Assembly: GCA_026874595.1 (NCBI GenBank)
Contig: CM049317.1
Span: 10,448,382 to 10,512,381 of the forward strand
Length of the DNA: 64,000 nt
Direction: 5' to 3'
From: Sipunculus nudus
Lineage: Eukaryota > Annelida > Sipuncula > Golfingiida > Sipunculidae
Made by a program: the position numbers and the translations under genes. The notes under the pieces were generated by a model. That model searched no databases, was not told the DNA's origin, and worked only from the letters and a program-made list of their open reading frames with translations. Of the stretch, positions 1-12,399 are shown in pieces. The number at the start of each line of letters is the position of its first letter. The first letter of the stretch is position 1.

Positions 1-3000
1 TATCATTACTGGTGTCAGTGAGGCTATATATATATTATATTATATTAACGTTCCAATGTGTACAGATGAGGCGTCTTATTCACGAATGTTTCATTTTCAC
101 GACAATTTCCATTCGCGAATATCAGGAATTTGAAACCCTGCCGAACATAAAGCCAACCACCTATCTGAACTTCATAAACTAAAGGTAATTCCTTTGAGCT
201 TTTATACAAACGGTAAGGAGAACGTGGATATCAGCGCACACAGGCTGCTTGATTCTTTTTTATCAACGTATTTATAATATGTGGGTGCCCGCCAAAATAA
301 TCAAAACAAATTCAACGAGGGCATCAGGCAGCAATTCATATAAGCCAGAGCTTTTTCAAAAGTTTTGCAACAAGTTACCTTTCTACCTCCGCATATAAGC
401 AACCTATACCACCTTAGGTTACACGTTTTTCCCTTTGTCAATATATCTGTGTTTACAAACATATTGTTGATAAACAAGTTCATACATCCTTCATAAAGGC
501 CGTATATATGAAGTTTTCACAACCGTAATTACCCTAAGATCATTATTACATACACAGAGGAAGCCAGACATTATATAAATTCTTTTCCAAAGGTAAGGAA
601 TCGGCACGTTAAATTGATAAACTTACTACAGAAATTATTCAGATGGCTAACTCACTTTGCATCATTTTTACCAGCAGAACAGTATGATCTTATGTATAGT
701 TATTTAATATTTCTAATGCTATTTTATGTTTTACTTTTTTTCTCTATTGAAGTGATTGTACACTCTTTGAATTCGGATAAATAAAAATTATCAATTAATC
801 ATTTGCCTTATCTGCCTTTCAAATCAGGATGCATGGTGACCAAACAAGAAAACAGAGTAACTGCTTGAGCGGGAGGCTCTCTGCTGAACCGTATGTTGAT
901 CATTAAACCCAGCATGACATAGGAATATACACAAGTTTCAGGTTTCTTGAATTAATATATAATATATCGATATTACATCCGGGCGGACGGCCATTCACAC
1001 ATTAGTAAAAATATGAACCATTAAAAAGGGAAAACATGATCAATTTATGTTTTAAATATTTGTAAAAAAAACTGTTTAGTCTTATATCGGACCCCTTTGT
1101 AATATGTGATTTTAACTTTTTATAATCTTAATTCGGCCCTGGTTCCATCACATTCAGATCAGATAAAGCGGGACGTGCTTCCCCCTGCCCCCATAAAACC
1201 ACAACCACTTAACAACATGTAGGGTGACTAAGGCCTAGTGTGTGTTTTATCATAAAACACATTGGACCAGGACTTCCTACAGTCACAGCCTGAGATTCCC
1301 TCACGAGTGGGACTGACAGACAGCTGTAGGCTGGACAATTAATCTTATCAGACCGTTTTACATCACAGAGCCTGTCACAGCCACGCCAGGCAGCCTGCCG
1401 TTTCCTGCTGTCACGTGGTTCTTCGTCGCCTGTCCGCGATATTGTAAGTTATAAGGACTTGTCGTGAATCTGACTCCCGTCCCCCCCCCCCCCCCCGGTG
1501 TGCAATCTCCAAGAGCGGGCTTATCTAAACACTGCGTTCGATTGTGCTCACGGCAACCGCAATATTCAAGTTAAACTACTCACTTGCACATCAAGATTTC
1601 AAAGGCTGAACGAAGTTATACATGAAAGACTCGCACAAAATGAACATTGGTCAAACGAACTATATGACATGAGAATACCAATGGTGTCATCCATATAATC
1701 GACGACAAAAAATACGTTGATTCACACAGGGGGGGGGGGGGGGCATGGATGGTCTCAGGAAATGGCAAAAAATCGGTCTGATCGCTAACCGCGCTGCCTC
1801 CTGGCGGATTCTGATATACCTAAAATAAATGTATGTAATTGACGAGCGATCACAAGACTAACATCTTGTGCAGGGAGGTCAGTTTTGGAGTCAACAATAT
1901 TGGAGATGTTGCCCAAAGAGGGACAGAAGTAGTCTTGGGAATAAGGTCAAGGTCAAAAATAAAGAAAAGCTACCATTTGTCAGCTAGAACTAATATTGCC
2001 CCCACATTTTTGCTTTTGAAAATCAACCATACTTGAGATAAGCATAAAATAAGACGATTTTTACCAAGAATATTGATAAAGTATAATCATCAATGAATTA
2101 TGCATGACATTATCACAGATTATACAGAATAAAGCTTGCAAACTCTTACCAGGGCCAGTTAGAATGCGTTTATATCCAGTGATGTCTGAATACTAGGGTC
2201 GTGAATGGAGGCAGGGTCTTACTCAGAGGATTGGGTTCACTCAAGTGGCTGCAAAGAACCTTATCAACGATATGTGACATGCCGTTGTCATGTGATCTCT
2301 GATTCTGTTATAAATGGTTCACTTAATACAGTAGCATAACGATAGTAAAACGTCACGCCAGCTCTGTTTAGTGTCATGTTTGAAGATCAAGCCGGATCGT
2401 GTTCACAGACTATACTTTTATTCAGTGTCAAGGAAAATAACCATGTGAAAAGAGGGCACTCAAAGAGCGCACTATCTTCCGATAAAAATGTCATATGTAA
2501 AATACCAAAACACCTAAAACAGTCAGTTATAAGTTTGTTATAATCATATAATACAAATGTCTGACAGTGTTGCATGTATAATTACACAAATAACCCTATT
2601 CGAATATATGTCAAAATGGTATTCTATGATGAACTGTTCAACGTTTTCCATAGATATTTAGTATTCGCTACATAACTTAAACTTGAAGCCCTGAGTTGTA
2701 TAATTCTATTTTTAAGTCACTTTAAACAGCGTTTCTTAAATACAAAACAGAATAACAAAACGACGTTATTTCAAAAGGATAGTTTCTTTTAAAACCAATT
2801 TGCTTTGTAATGTTTGGTCTAAAAGTATGGAGCTGATATACATGCTGAGAAAATGACGGCTCAACACCCTGACCCACGAAAACAAGTGTCCCGAAAGTGC
2901 TAGTAGACTTAATTCTTTTCCGTTTTAAGCATGTACGAATGTGTCAATTTTCCAGATTTATTTTGGTCGGAGCAGGAGAACGCGCGCCCCCACAAAATTC

Positions 3001-3700
3001 GCACCCTTAAGTATACGTCATCCGACTTCCTGGTGCAGCTGTATACTGGGTTCATTAAAATTAAAAGGGCGGCCCTGTCCATGACTGCCAAATGAAATGA
3101 CTTTAAAGAAGGTTTAGTGCTCCTGACAAAAATAGTGGATTGTTTTAAAAGGGTGAAAGAGGAATAAAAATCGAGACATCCCTCTTTTTCTCCTCTGTTT
3201 TTAACACAACAAACTGAATAAAAGATGAACTGCCCCCTTTTACAAATATACGTATGAGATGTGCGTGTTAGAGGCCATGTGCAATCTGTTTTATTTATGG
3301 CTTTCAGCACAGCTTCAGGTTTATGACATTTGAAATGATAATTAATTTAAATTATACTTAATAGTTACGTTACAAAATATTCTTTGTATTATCCAAACAC
3401 ACATTATAGGGCTTTTATCATATTTAGTGATGTCATACATAAAGCAGCCAATGAGATTATGACTTTTATTCCATGTGGTGCACCATGCAAAACAAAACCA
3501 TGACCAAGGCGATTGCTTGACCTCAACTGCAAAACGACGCTCTGAAACATCTGTCACACTAAAGGCATATAAATACCATAAAAATAAAAAGGCAAATGTT
3601 TCATTTCATATCTTTTTAATGGCAATAGCTTGAAGAAAAATAAAAACCCTGTTTTGAAGATTTGAAAAAAAAATAATAGCTTAAATTAAATTAAACTAGG
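1..3700. other. gene-free AT-rich DNA
   Basis: No exon with splice signals or a recognisable protein was found on either strand. The stretch holds a C16 tract at 1481-1496, a G15 tract at 1729-1743 and a short hairpin at 1241-1261. A 133-codon open frame on the minus strand (2909-3310) has no recognisable motif and is not called as a gene. Confidence 0.6.
1241..1261. repeat. perfect 10-bp hairpin
   Basis: TGTGTTTTAT and ATAAAACACA are exact inverted copies separated by one base. There is no adjacent gene, so a terminator or RNA role is not supported. Confidence 0.6.
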
Positions 3701-3714
3701 GACCGATAGGTTTG

Positions 3715-4300
3715 AATTTGTCTAGAAAAGGATACTTTGATGAGTTCTTTCAAAATTTGGTTTGTGACCTTGAACTTGTGACCAAAACATCTGAGAACCT
3801 ACTATCCTAGAACTTAAAGCATTTTGATTATCAAAACACTCTTAAAAAGAAAGTGGTTCCAGCGAACTTGACCACTGACCAGGTAACCTCGAAATCTACA
3901 GATTTCTTCAACTTTAGGTGGGTAAGCCATGTGTGAAAGAAGAAAGGTTTGGCATAAACAGTTTGACCTTGACCTTTGAACCCATGACTCCCAAATAGAA
4001 AGTTTGTTCCCCTATTTCCCCTAGAAGATGGTAGGTTTTGATGAAAAGTTTGGCTGAAAATGCTTCCACATCCTTTTTAAGAAATGGGTTCTGTGACCTT
4101 TGACCTCATGACCACCAAATCGATAGGGTTCTTGCTTTAGTGGTGGGTCATTTTTAACTCAGTGTCAAACCAAACTGGAGTTATCATCTGGAAACTAATT
4201 TGTAGATAGGTGGCCCCTGTGACCTTGTGACTACAAATTTAACACAGGAAATCGCTAATGCAGATACTCTCGTTTGTGGAGGTAGAAAATGCCTGTCTGT
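3715..4300. repeat. interspersed repeat with TGACCTTTGACC motifs
   Basis: The segment repeats phrases such as 'gtgaccttgacctttgacc' followed by 'atgac' several times. It shares this organisation with 4790-5085. Copies of this style are common in mollusc-like genomes (my recollection, not searched). It contains 13-mers matching a nuclear-receptor DR1: TGACCTTTGAACC at 3970-3982 and TGACCTTTGACCT at 4094-4106. No coding capacity is visible. Confidence 0.55.
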
Positions 4301-4789
4301 CTAAAAATTGCAGGCAAACAACTAGCGCCCATGGCGGACAGCCTGTTCAGCCAATTCAGTCAATACTGCTATATATACGTCTGCACTAAAAATTGCGCTT
4401 TTCACTACAAGTTATCCTGAAGTTTAATATGGTCTTGTCTTCAAATTCTGTAGCTGAGTTGAAATTAAAACATTGCATTAGAACTTTATCTTATGTCAAA
4501 GGACTCGCATAATGATTCAGGGCAAAGCTATACATGGTCTTTCATTTATTGCTAAACGCTATGTTTTGCTAGTTTTATTTAATCGCCCTTGCATCGTACC
4601 AACAATTAATTGCAGCCATATAACCATATAAGACAGTGCTAATGACTATCTGGCTGAATCACGCATGTATGCATAAATCGGCTTACTGCTGTGCCATCCA
4701 ATGGTTTTTCTCCTCCATTTACACGAGAAACTGCATCGGCGATATCGCGTATAAGGTTCTTCCCCCGATTGTCAGGTCAACAATATTTA

Positions 4790-5085
4790 GAAGATTTAAG
4801 GTTTGGGATAAAATGCTTGGCTTTAAATGCATCCACAATCTTTTTAAATAAGTGGGTCTTGTGACCTTGACCTTTGACCTGATGACTCGAAATACATTAG
4901 GTTTCTTGCTTCTGTGGTGGGTCATACAAAATGCAAACACATTTGTGGCTGGACGGACGGACAGACAGACAGACGGACAGACGGAGAGAGTGATTACTAT
5001 AGGGCAACCACTTATGATCAATGAACACATAGGATTTAGGGACACCATAAAGATAAAACCACAGCTCAGAAACGGAAATGCATGA
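4790..5085. repeat. second copy of DR1-containing repeat with GACG/GACA tail
   Basis: It resembles 4050-4160 ('ggctttaaatgcatccaca', then the gtgaccttgacctttgacc phrase) and carries a perfect DR1 TGACCTTTGACCT at 4868-4880. It runs into a GGACGGACAGACAGAC-type simple repeat at about 4950-4990. Open frames on both strands here are by-products of the repeat. Confidence 0.55.
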
Positions 5086-5139
5086 TTGCTCTAATTAATT
5101 GTATGGTCTCCTATTTAGAAAAAAAATCGTAAACATAAG

Positions 5140-5465
5140 AAAAGAAATACAGGTGGCGCCACCAGTTTTTGAGCATTGACAAAACTAGTCATGGTCAATA
5201 TCCAAGGCAAGCTTCATGACAATCCATGCATCAGTCATCAAGATATTGGAGGTTTTCTATCAAATATTTTTCTGGGGGCACAAACTCCATAGCTCGGAGG
5301 ATATAAGTCGCAGTGACATAATTTCAGGTTTCCCATGAGATTTTTTATTGACCTTCACTTATAGGTCAGCGATTATGAATTATGCCTTGCTGATGGGCGG
5401 CCGGACGGACAAAGCGCCATACCTATACCTCCAGGTGACTTTTAGTCAACTGAGATAAAATCATG
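5140..5465. repeat. repeat with GGTGGCGCCACC palindrome
   Basis: The 12-bp palindrome GGTGGCGCCACC (5152-5163) also occurs five times at 51.4-52.0 kb. The right part ends 'ggcggccggacggacaaagcg...cttttagtcaactgaga', resembling the GTCAGCTGAGC ends at 52.7 and 55.1 kb. It is probably a degenerate relative of the elements between the ACADL genes. Confidence 0.45.
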
Positions 5466-7451
5466 GTTTTTAATGTATTTTGCATTATACATACTTCACG
5501 GAGCAATGTCTGAATTACAAAATGATCTGCACAGAATAATTTATATGGTATGACAGGTATAATCATCTTTAGTACTTAAATTACAATTATCCGCCATTAT
5601 CAATTAAGAGGTGAGAATAAGGTCTTTCTTAATTACCCGTCTGATCTCCTTACGTATTCATCTAAGAGCCTGCCTGTTGCATAAAGTTGGATGCTCAAGA
5701 TGAGATGTAAATTCTGCTTCCTCATCAACATTACAGACAAAGCCGGTCACTGCTTTATGTATAAGAAGCAGCGCGGCCCCTCAGATCACGCTAAAGGCTC
5801 ATTAAGCCAAATCCTTATAAGTTACCCCCAATGTCCTGTATAACACTGACTCCTCTATGCGTCGCGGGAAGGCGACAGGGATGTTTGTCACGTGACCAGC
5901 CGGCGCCGGATCAGGTTTTTTATATTGATTTATTAACCTGGTCTCCGCGACTGACTTCCTTAATCCAGATGCCTTGGTGTCTCTCCTTCTAAATTAACCC
6001 GGGTGCTTCCTCAATCGTCTGGACGACATCACCGGTTAAATTGGTAATTTTTTACAAAGGATTTGCAAGGCCGACTCGATTTAGGCCGAGGTTCACCCGC
6101 CAAGGTGCGTCTGTACAGCCCCTTCCGCCGGTTACGGCCAAATGAATGATTCCGCACGGCTATTAATTTCTGCCCTTCCATCTTGTCCTTTGTTAGGTTA
6201 TTTTTTACATGTAAAGGTTTCCTTATGAAAATGAATTTACGTAAAAGAGTCTTCAATTCACGTGAATTCATTTCAGCGTCAGGTCGCTGTGACGCAATAT
6301 TAATTACCAATATTCTAATTAACCAATTCCTGTGCTTGACATTATTATGTGTTTTGAAATGATGTGATTCTTAATCGTATAGGAATATCTGAATAAATAT
6401 AATCTAATTAAACTAATGGGTCGGCATAATGATGTCCCTTGAGGAACGGTCGAGCACCATATCAATATTGTAAAATCCACAAAAGGCAAGCACGGGTGCA
6501 CCGATCGATCATTTAACAAGACTGCAAGGTTGAGGTCGTCATACATTAGAGAGTACAGGAAGGCCTATAGGTAAATATATGTTTTTTGCAACAACCAATC
6601 CCAACCGGAAACGAGGCCACGAACGGGACAATTCTGGCGGAACTCCCCCCCCCCCTTGATATATGAGAGGCTATACCGAAATGTCAAGTAGATCCTATAG
6701 GCCCAGTAAGAATGTCTATTGAGTCACGTTACGACTGTAGTATATATGATCAGGCCACAGGCAGACTGGCTCGGATAAAAAAACGAACGAAACCATCAGC
6801 GACAACTGCATGCATGCAGGATGGTACGGAAACCAATGGACTAAAAGGAAAAGGAAAAAATGGCATAAATACTGGGACAAAATGTAATGTGTTCATGTTT
6901 ATTCTGAAAAAGACCAAGCAAAAACAGTAAAATCAAATAAAACATTTTAATATTTCTTTGAGTAACAAAAGGGGTTGGCATATACAATACTTTGGGTTAT
7001 GATATTTTGTTAAAAAGAAATGCATCTTTTTGTGTCATTTTTAATTATTCATTGTCTGTCAACGTATTCCTTTATAGGGTGTAACAGGACTGTAGTTAAC
7101 CTTGCCTGTTGCATCGCGGGTTGTCCAGAACCAACACCTGTTCCAATGTGCAGCTCATAAACATACAGGTGTCTGATGTCACACTACACTTTTTAATCAT
7201 GAATTGCATGCTGAATCAAACATGTATATTAAACATAAATTAGAAGTACACAGCACTCAGCGTAGTTGGTACTATCCTAGCTAAAGTTGTTGATAATGAA
7301 TAGATAAACATATTTAACATCCACCTCGTTGTGATTTAATAAATTCCACCTTTTGTGGCGTACCTCTTGTTGAAGAGAATACATGGCCGGAGAAGAAGGG
7401 AGTTTAAATTAATCTCCGACGTACAAGAGTACCAAAATTCGTATTTTCGAT

Positions 7452-7483
7452 TTATGTGGCGTACCTCCAGGTAAGCCACATAA
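7452..7483. repeat. strong two-tier hairpin
   Basis: TTATGTGGC (7452-7460) pairs exactly with GCCACATAA (7475-7483). An inner stem TACCT/AGGTA closes a two-base loop. The phrase 'tgtggcgtacctc' also occurs about 100 bp upstream near 7354, suggesting a degenerate inverted or tandem repeat rather than an isolated RNA gene. Confidence 0.6.
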
Positions 7484-8784
7484 GGTAACAGTGTTGCACA
7501 CAATCGACACACACGTTTTAAACGCGTGTGCGAACGTTAACGATACACAAGTAACAGGCGGTGCCATGTGACGTTACATATATAGTCTTTATAGATAAAA
7601 AAAACCCCAGAAGAACCATTTTAGTAATGTATATATAGGCCCGAGAGTCATTTCTTTCCCCTTCTCTTAACGTCAAGGGGGCGAATCTAATAAAAAAATA
7701 TCCAACATTAGGTAGTTCATATCAGGATTTTCGATACTCAGGTGTACGCAGGAAAAGGGCAAAGGAATCTGCGCGATTCCATTCACTACTTGAGGCCATT
7801 CTGTTATAGTCCTGCAAAACATATCCTGGATACATGGTTTCTTAATTAACCTTTTGCCATGACGAAGCAAGACACACATATGATTTGAGTGTCACATGCA
7901 AGGGGGCCCGTTGATTCACAGAATTTACGAGCTTACAGGGTACTTATAGTCAACTTAAATGAAAATCTTCTGTGAATATCTGCATTTGCTGCTCTGCGGC
8001 AACGGCGACAATTCACCAGCATTTAGCAAAACTTTAATAGCTTGGGGAGGATGACCTCCATAAATAATTGAAATGTCCCCGAATGCTAGTTAATGACGAA
8101 CTTGTTAGCGAAAAAACACAAAAAAATAATAATAGGTAAAGGTAAAAACCAAAATATATATTGTTTTACGGACTCAGGAGCGAACGGCGAATTGTTTTTC
8201 TTTTTATTTATCCGGAAGGGACACAATATGTGGAATTTCGCCAGCTTGCCTAGAACTTAGGCAGTTCTTCAAATGGTGAATATGGTCAATACAAATTTTA
8301 TTGGATTTTCAATACAATTGGGAATTCTTATAGGGGATATTGGGAATTCGTTTAGTGAAATAGCAGATATTAACAATATTACCAAGTTCTTCATTTGCCC
8401 CCCCCCCTTAATATAAATATCCACGAAAATTGAATTAAAAAATAATTTCTTGTATGGCCTTAGCAATTGTGAAGCTGTGTTTTAACAGACAATAGATGTG
8501 TTACAGAGACACAGTGACATATATCATCCGCATTGTAGATCCAGAGTTGACGGGTGTCATATGAATTGAGAATTTACAAGAAATAAGTGATATACAAAAT
8601 GGTATGAAAATGAGCATATGATGTACAATATGTTTATTCGGGTGATATAAATGGATACCTTGACACAAGTCTAATCAAACATTTTTAAGTAATTATGATC
8701 TTAGTAATGAAACACAAAATTATGATAAAAGATTTTAATAAAAGCACTTCGCAAACTAACAATTTTAAATATTACCACTATTAC

Positions 8785-8885
8785 AACAACAACTACTACT
8801 ACTACTACTGCTAATATTAATAATAATAATAATCGTCATCTTCTTCTTCCATATCTTCTTCTCTTATTTCTTCTTCTCATTAGTA
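8785..8885. repeat. trinucleotide microsatellite cluster
   Basis: Consecutive runs of CAA, CTA, AAT and CTT triplets adjoin one another. They are simple repeats without coding evidence. Confidence 0.75.
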
Positions 8886-9419
8886 ATACTACTTTTTCCA
8901 CTACCACTCCCACAACTTCTATCACTACTTTGTTGTTGCCACCTGTCACTAGATGGCAGCACGATCTCACTGTGTCGCTAAGAAGATGAATATTTAACAC
9001 TTCCAATCAAAATGTTTCCTATCTCCACTGAATGTAGATGAAACTGGATGTGTACGGGGTTGCTACTGCGAAAGAAATTCAAATGGTTCTTAATTTATGT
9101 ATTGCCTCCAGTTTAATCAAATGTCATACACAATAAACCAGTCAAGTCCCGCCGTTGACTGTCACTTGTTGCTTTTCATGTCATAAGTGAGTTAAAGCAC
9201 CAGGCCGCCCGTGCTGCCATCTGCACATCATATACCGTACTATCCTCAGAGGGAATAAATGAATTATTAATGAACAATCACTCATTTTTTTAATAAAAAG
9301 GGATACACGTGTGTAAAGTTAGTACAGAGTAGGACTACGTGACAGTTCAGTAGCACTCGCTTCCATTCATTTTATAGCTTAGTGACAACCAAGCCCGGTG
9401 TCTACCGCACCTGCGGGTC

Positions 9420-9640
9420 TTATATACTGGACCATAACACATACATTCTCCCCAAAGACGCTCTCGTTTGTGAGTGATACATGTGTGTGGGACATAGTCC
9501 TCCATTTAAGCCTGTAGAGAGCTCACCCCAGGTGGGTGCCATCGGGAAAAATCTTACCGGACCTCGGATGAGCTTTGAACTCAAGATATCCCGGCTTTCG
9601 GTCTTGTGCTCTACAACCTTCACCACAATAAGACTAAATT
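9420..9640 (-). mobile_element. degenerate tRNA-derived SINE-like element
   Basis: Read on the minus strand the sequence begins 'gtggtgaaggttgtagagc', resembling a pol III A box and tRNA D-arm. About 30 bases later comes 'gagttcaaagctc', resembling a B box (consensus GGTTCGANTCC). A tail without coding capacity follows. The order and spacing fit a tRNA-derived SINE head. No poly-A tail or target duplication was confirmed. Confidence 0.4.
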
Positions 9641-9644
9641 TGGG

Positions 9645-12205
9645 TGGCTGTGAATGGAAACAAACTTATGCCACAGAAGACATATGCAACAATTTTTATT
9701 TTATTTTGATTTTAAATCCCTTATACTCACTAAATCTAAAATTTAAGTAATAATGACACCTACCCCCGACTTTCGTGCCTTAGTTACCTGTACAATTGAT
9801 CAATCGCAGAAAACTAATAAATATTGTCCAACAACTTTTGAACGTCGATCTGTTAATTTTTACATGAACTTTTTACACTTGATTGGCCTGTGACATGCTT
9901 CCCTCAAACGTGCCATCTAGTTATAAACAGCAAGACAGCAACGATTTATTATCTCAAGATACGATATAAACCAGGACATTTCGCTAACCATACGATGCAC
10001 AATGCTATACATATTGAGTATATTCAAGTTTATATTATTACCCGATTTTTAACCTTTGTTCATAAAAAATTATTATACTTTTTACAAATATTGTCTCTCC
10101 ATATCTACATTATTTTTGCGGATAAATCTAAAAAAAATACGCGTTTGCTGTTCATGGACTATGTAAAGTAATCATTTCCCCTGCAATGCACTGAGGCCTT
10201 TAAATACACCATGCAATGGTGTAGGTATTATACCTGTAATCAATATAATAGATGTGTATAGAACATTAAAATATGTTACATTCTAGAATTGCATCTTTTA
10301 ATGCACTTAAAATGTTTACCTGATAATAAAACTGAAGACTTGGGAAATACATGGCAATTGTATAATCATAAAGCATGCATTTGCAAATATATAATGTATG
10401 GTATAAACAATCTTTTTTTTTTGGATTGAGGCGAATTTCGATTTTGAAGTAGGACGGCTGAAAAAAAGCAACGCAGGCCTTCCTTACAATCCTTAATTGG
10501 GGGTGATTTTGAGTAGACTCGGCCTCTAATGGAAGAGTAGACTCAGCCTCTAATTAATGGAACTATAATTATTTTTGTTCCACTGTTACACGGATCCTCG
10601 GAACCACTGTATAAGCAGCTATTGTATACGGCACACTCACATGTAGTGGTGCGTGTTATTTTTAGAGTCGAGGAAGCCCTAGGTGTCACCTATGTCAGAG
10701 AGTGAAGACTTGAGGGTCCAATCATTAAAAAAGGAGGCCCTGAAAGCCAATTTTGAGTGCAACACAGGTCTATGCGTTTGATTTTAGCCGAAGTTATCAT
10801 TTTGTCGCAACAGTGTTCCATGTAACCTACAATACACATTATATTAAACTTTGTATTAAAATCACTATTTCTCATAACTTCTGTAAATAAGTGCCCCTGT
10901 TATACTCGTATTTTTTTGTATTTTTAACATGCATGCAATTTTATTGTTCCTGAACTATACAGAATAGCTCCACAGTCCATATAGGAAGTCCATTAAAATG
11001 ATATTCATTCAATGTCTCGCTGTTTTTTAATGGTGCAGTCATTATTAGCTTTCGTATGAAACCCTGTATATATACATGTATATGAATTTAAATTTGAAAC
11101 ATTACCTAACACAGTTCCAAAATATAAACAAATAAAATAGATAAAATCATTACATAAAACAAATCATTAAATAAAAAGGAATCAATCTGATCGAATGATA
11201 TCACATCTGACAGAAAAAATATGTGGATCGCAATCTTTTTGTACTGAAGAGCCAAACTTAGATTAAAAAAAAATCTGACGTCCAAGTACATTCAGTCTGA
11301 TTATAACAGCTGCGTGAAGTTTATAATTGCGGTTAACATTTGTGGGAAATAAGTTTAGAAGCCAGTCCTGAAAACAAAGAGGGTTTAAAACCGCAATCCA
11401 TGACAAATTCACATTTATATTCACAGAACTTGACCTTTGTACTTGTGACCTGTTTCATGGTATATACCACATCCACCCAGACCTGTCATCAGTAACGTCA
11501 CGGGATGCATTTCAAAGGTCAGCGAACGAGATTCCCTCGTTGACTAGGAAATTATATACATTTATGTCTTTAATTTCAAATATCTGTTCTTTGTCTCTTT
11601 GTAAAACTGAGGCGACATAGGAAATGTATTCACCCCTTTGTTTGTCTGTCTTTTTTCATAAACTATACGGAATATGTTAATATGAAAAAAAAACCCAGCT
11701 TCTCAAGGAGTTATAAAGATGACCTATTATTCCGGTGCAGGGTTACCAAGTAACAATAAGCCCCTATTGAATTTTAACATTATCTCATATGTCCCTTTAT
11801 AACATGAAATATATGACCTTTTATCATTTACATTTCTGGGATACATTAAAATATGCAGTATAACAGCCTGAATATCAATATATTTTACCTTCGCATTGGC
11901 TATGGGTTATCTTTTTTTTGTTTGGTTGTCCAGAGATTTGTAATTTATTTTGCGAGCTCCATGCAGCAACGGTACTTTTATCCCTGTCAACGAGGATCGC
12001 GGAAAATGTTTACCATATATATTTGTCTGTTTACTTGTTTGTTTGATAAAATCATCTCCGCCACCGAAGATGGCATATTGGTGCACGTGTTAACTTACAG
12101 CTGTTTGTATCGGTATGTATTTTTTACATCATTATAATTATAAATAACATATCTATTAACATATTTATTTTAAATGTATTATACAAATAGTAATTATATA
12201 ACTTA
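9645..12205. other. gene-free AT-rich DNA
   Basis: I see no supported gene or clear mobile element. Open frames here are short and low-complexity. Confidence 0.5.
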
Positions 12206-12210
12206 TCTAT

Positions 12211-12395
12211 ATGCACTCTCTATGGCCCAGATGGTGGCGTTCGATAGTGTCTAGAGGGGGAGGAAACCAGAGAACCCAGAGAAAACCACCGACCTTGGAC
12301 GGGCCACAACAGCCCACCTTCACTGCCACGCCAGGAATCGAACCCGGGTCGCCAAAGGAGAAAGCCCAGCGTTTTACCCCTCGACTATCCATGCC
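12211..12395 (-). mobile_element. tRNA-derived SINE-like element
   Basis: On the minus strand the element starts at 12395 with 'ggcatggatagtcgagggg' (A-box-like, 12377-12387). It continues to 'gggttcgattcc' (B box, complement of 12334-12344) and then a tail rich in 'ggtttcctccccc'. The A/B box spacing is tRNA-like, but no acceptor stem closes, so it is not a functional tRNA. Open frames on both strands (61-69 codons) are artefacts of the repeat. Confidence 0.6.
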
Positions 12396-12399
12396 TTAC

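Larger units (their letters stand above)
5470..9400. other. gene-free stretch
   Basis: No exon could be supported. The part at 5640-6010 is less AT-rich and looks non-repetitive, with a CACGTGACC E-box-like site near 5890, so it could hold regulatory sequence. Otherwise there are short C runs, a hairpin at 7452-7483 and trinucleotide runs at 8785-8885. Confidence 0.5.

Noticed and set aside
2909-3310. 133-codon minus-strand frame
   Set aside because: No ATG-proximal promoter, domain or splice context; composition like the surrounding non-coding DNA.
12330-12395. Possible tRNA gene on the minus strand
   Set aside because: A and B boxes are present but no acceptor stem or proper anticodon arm can be closed; better explained as a tRNA-derived SINE head.
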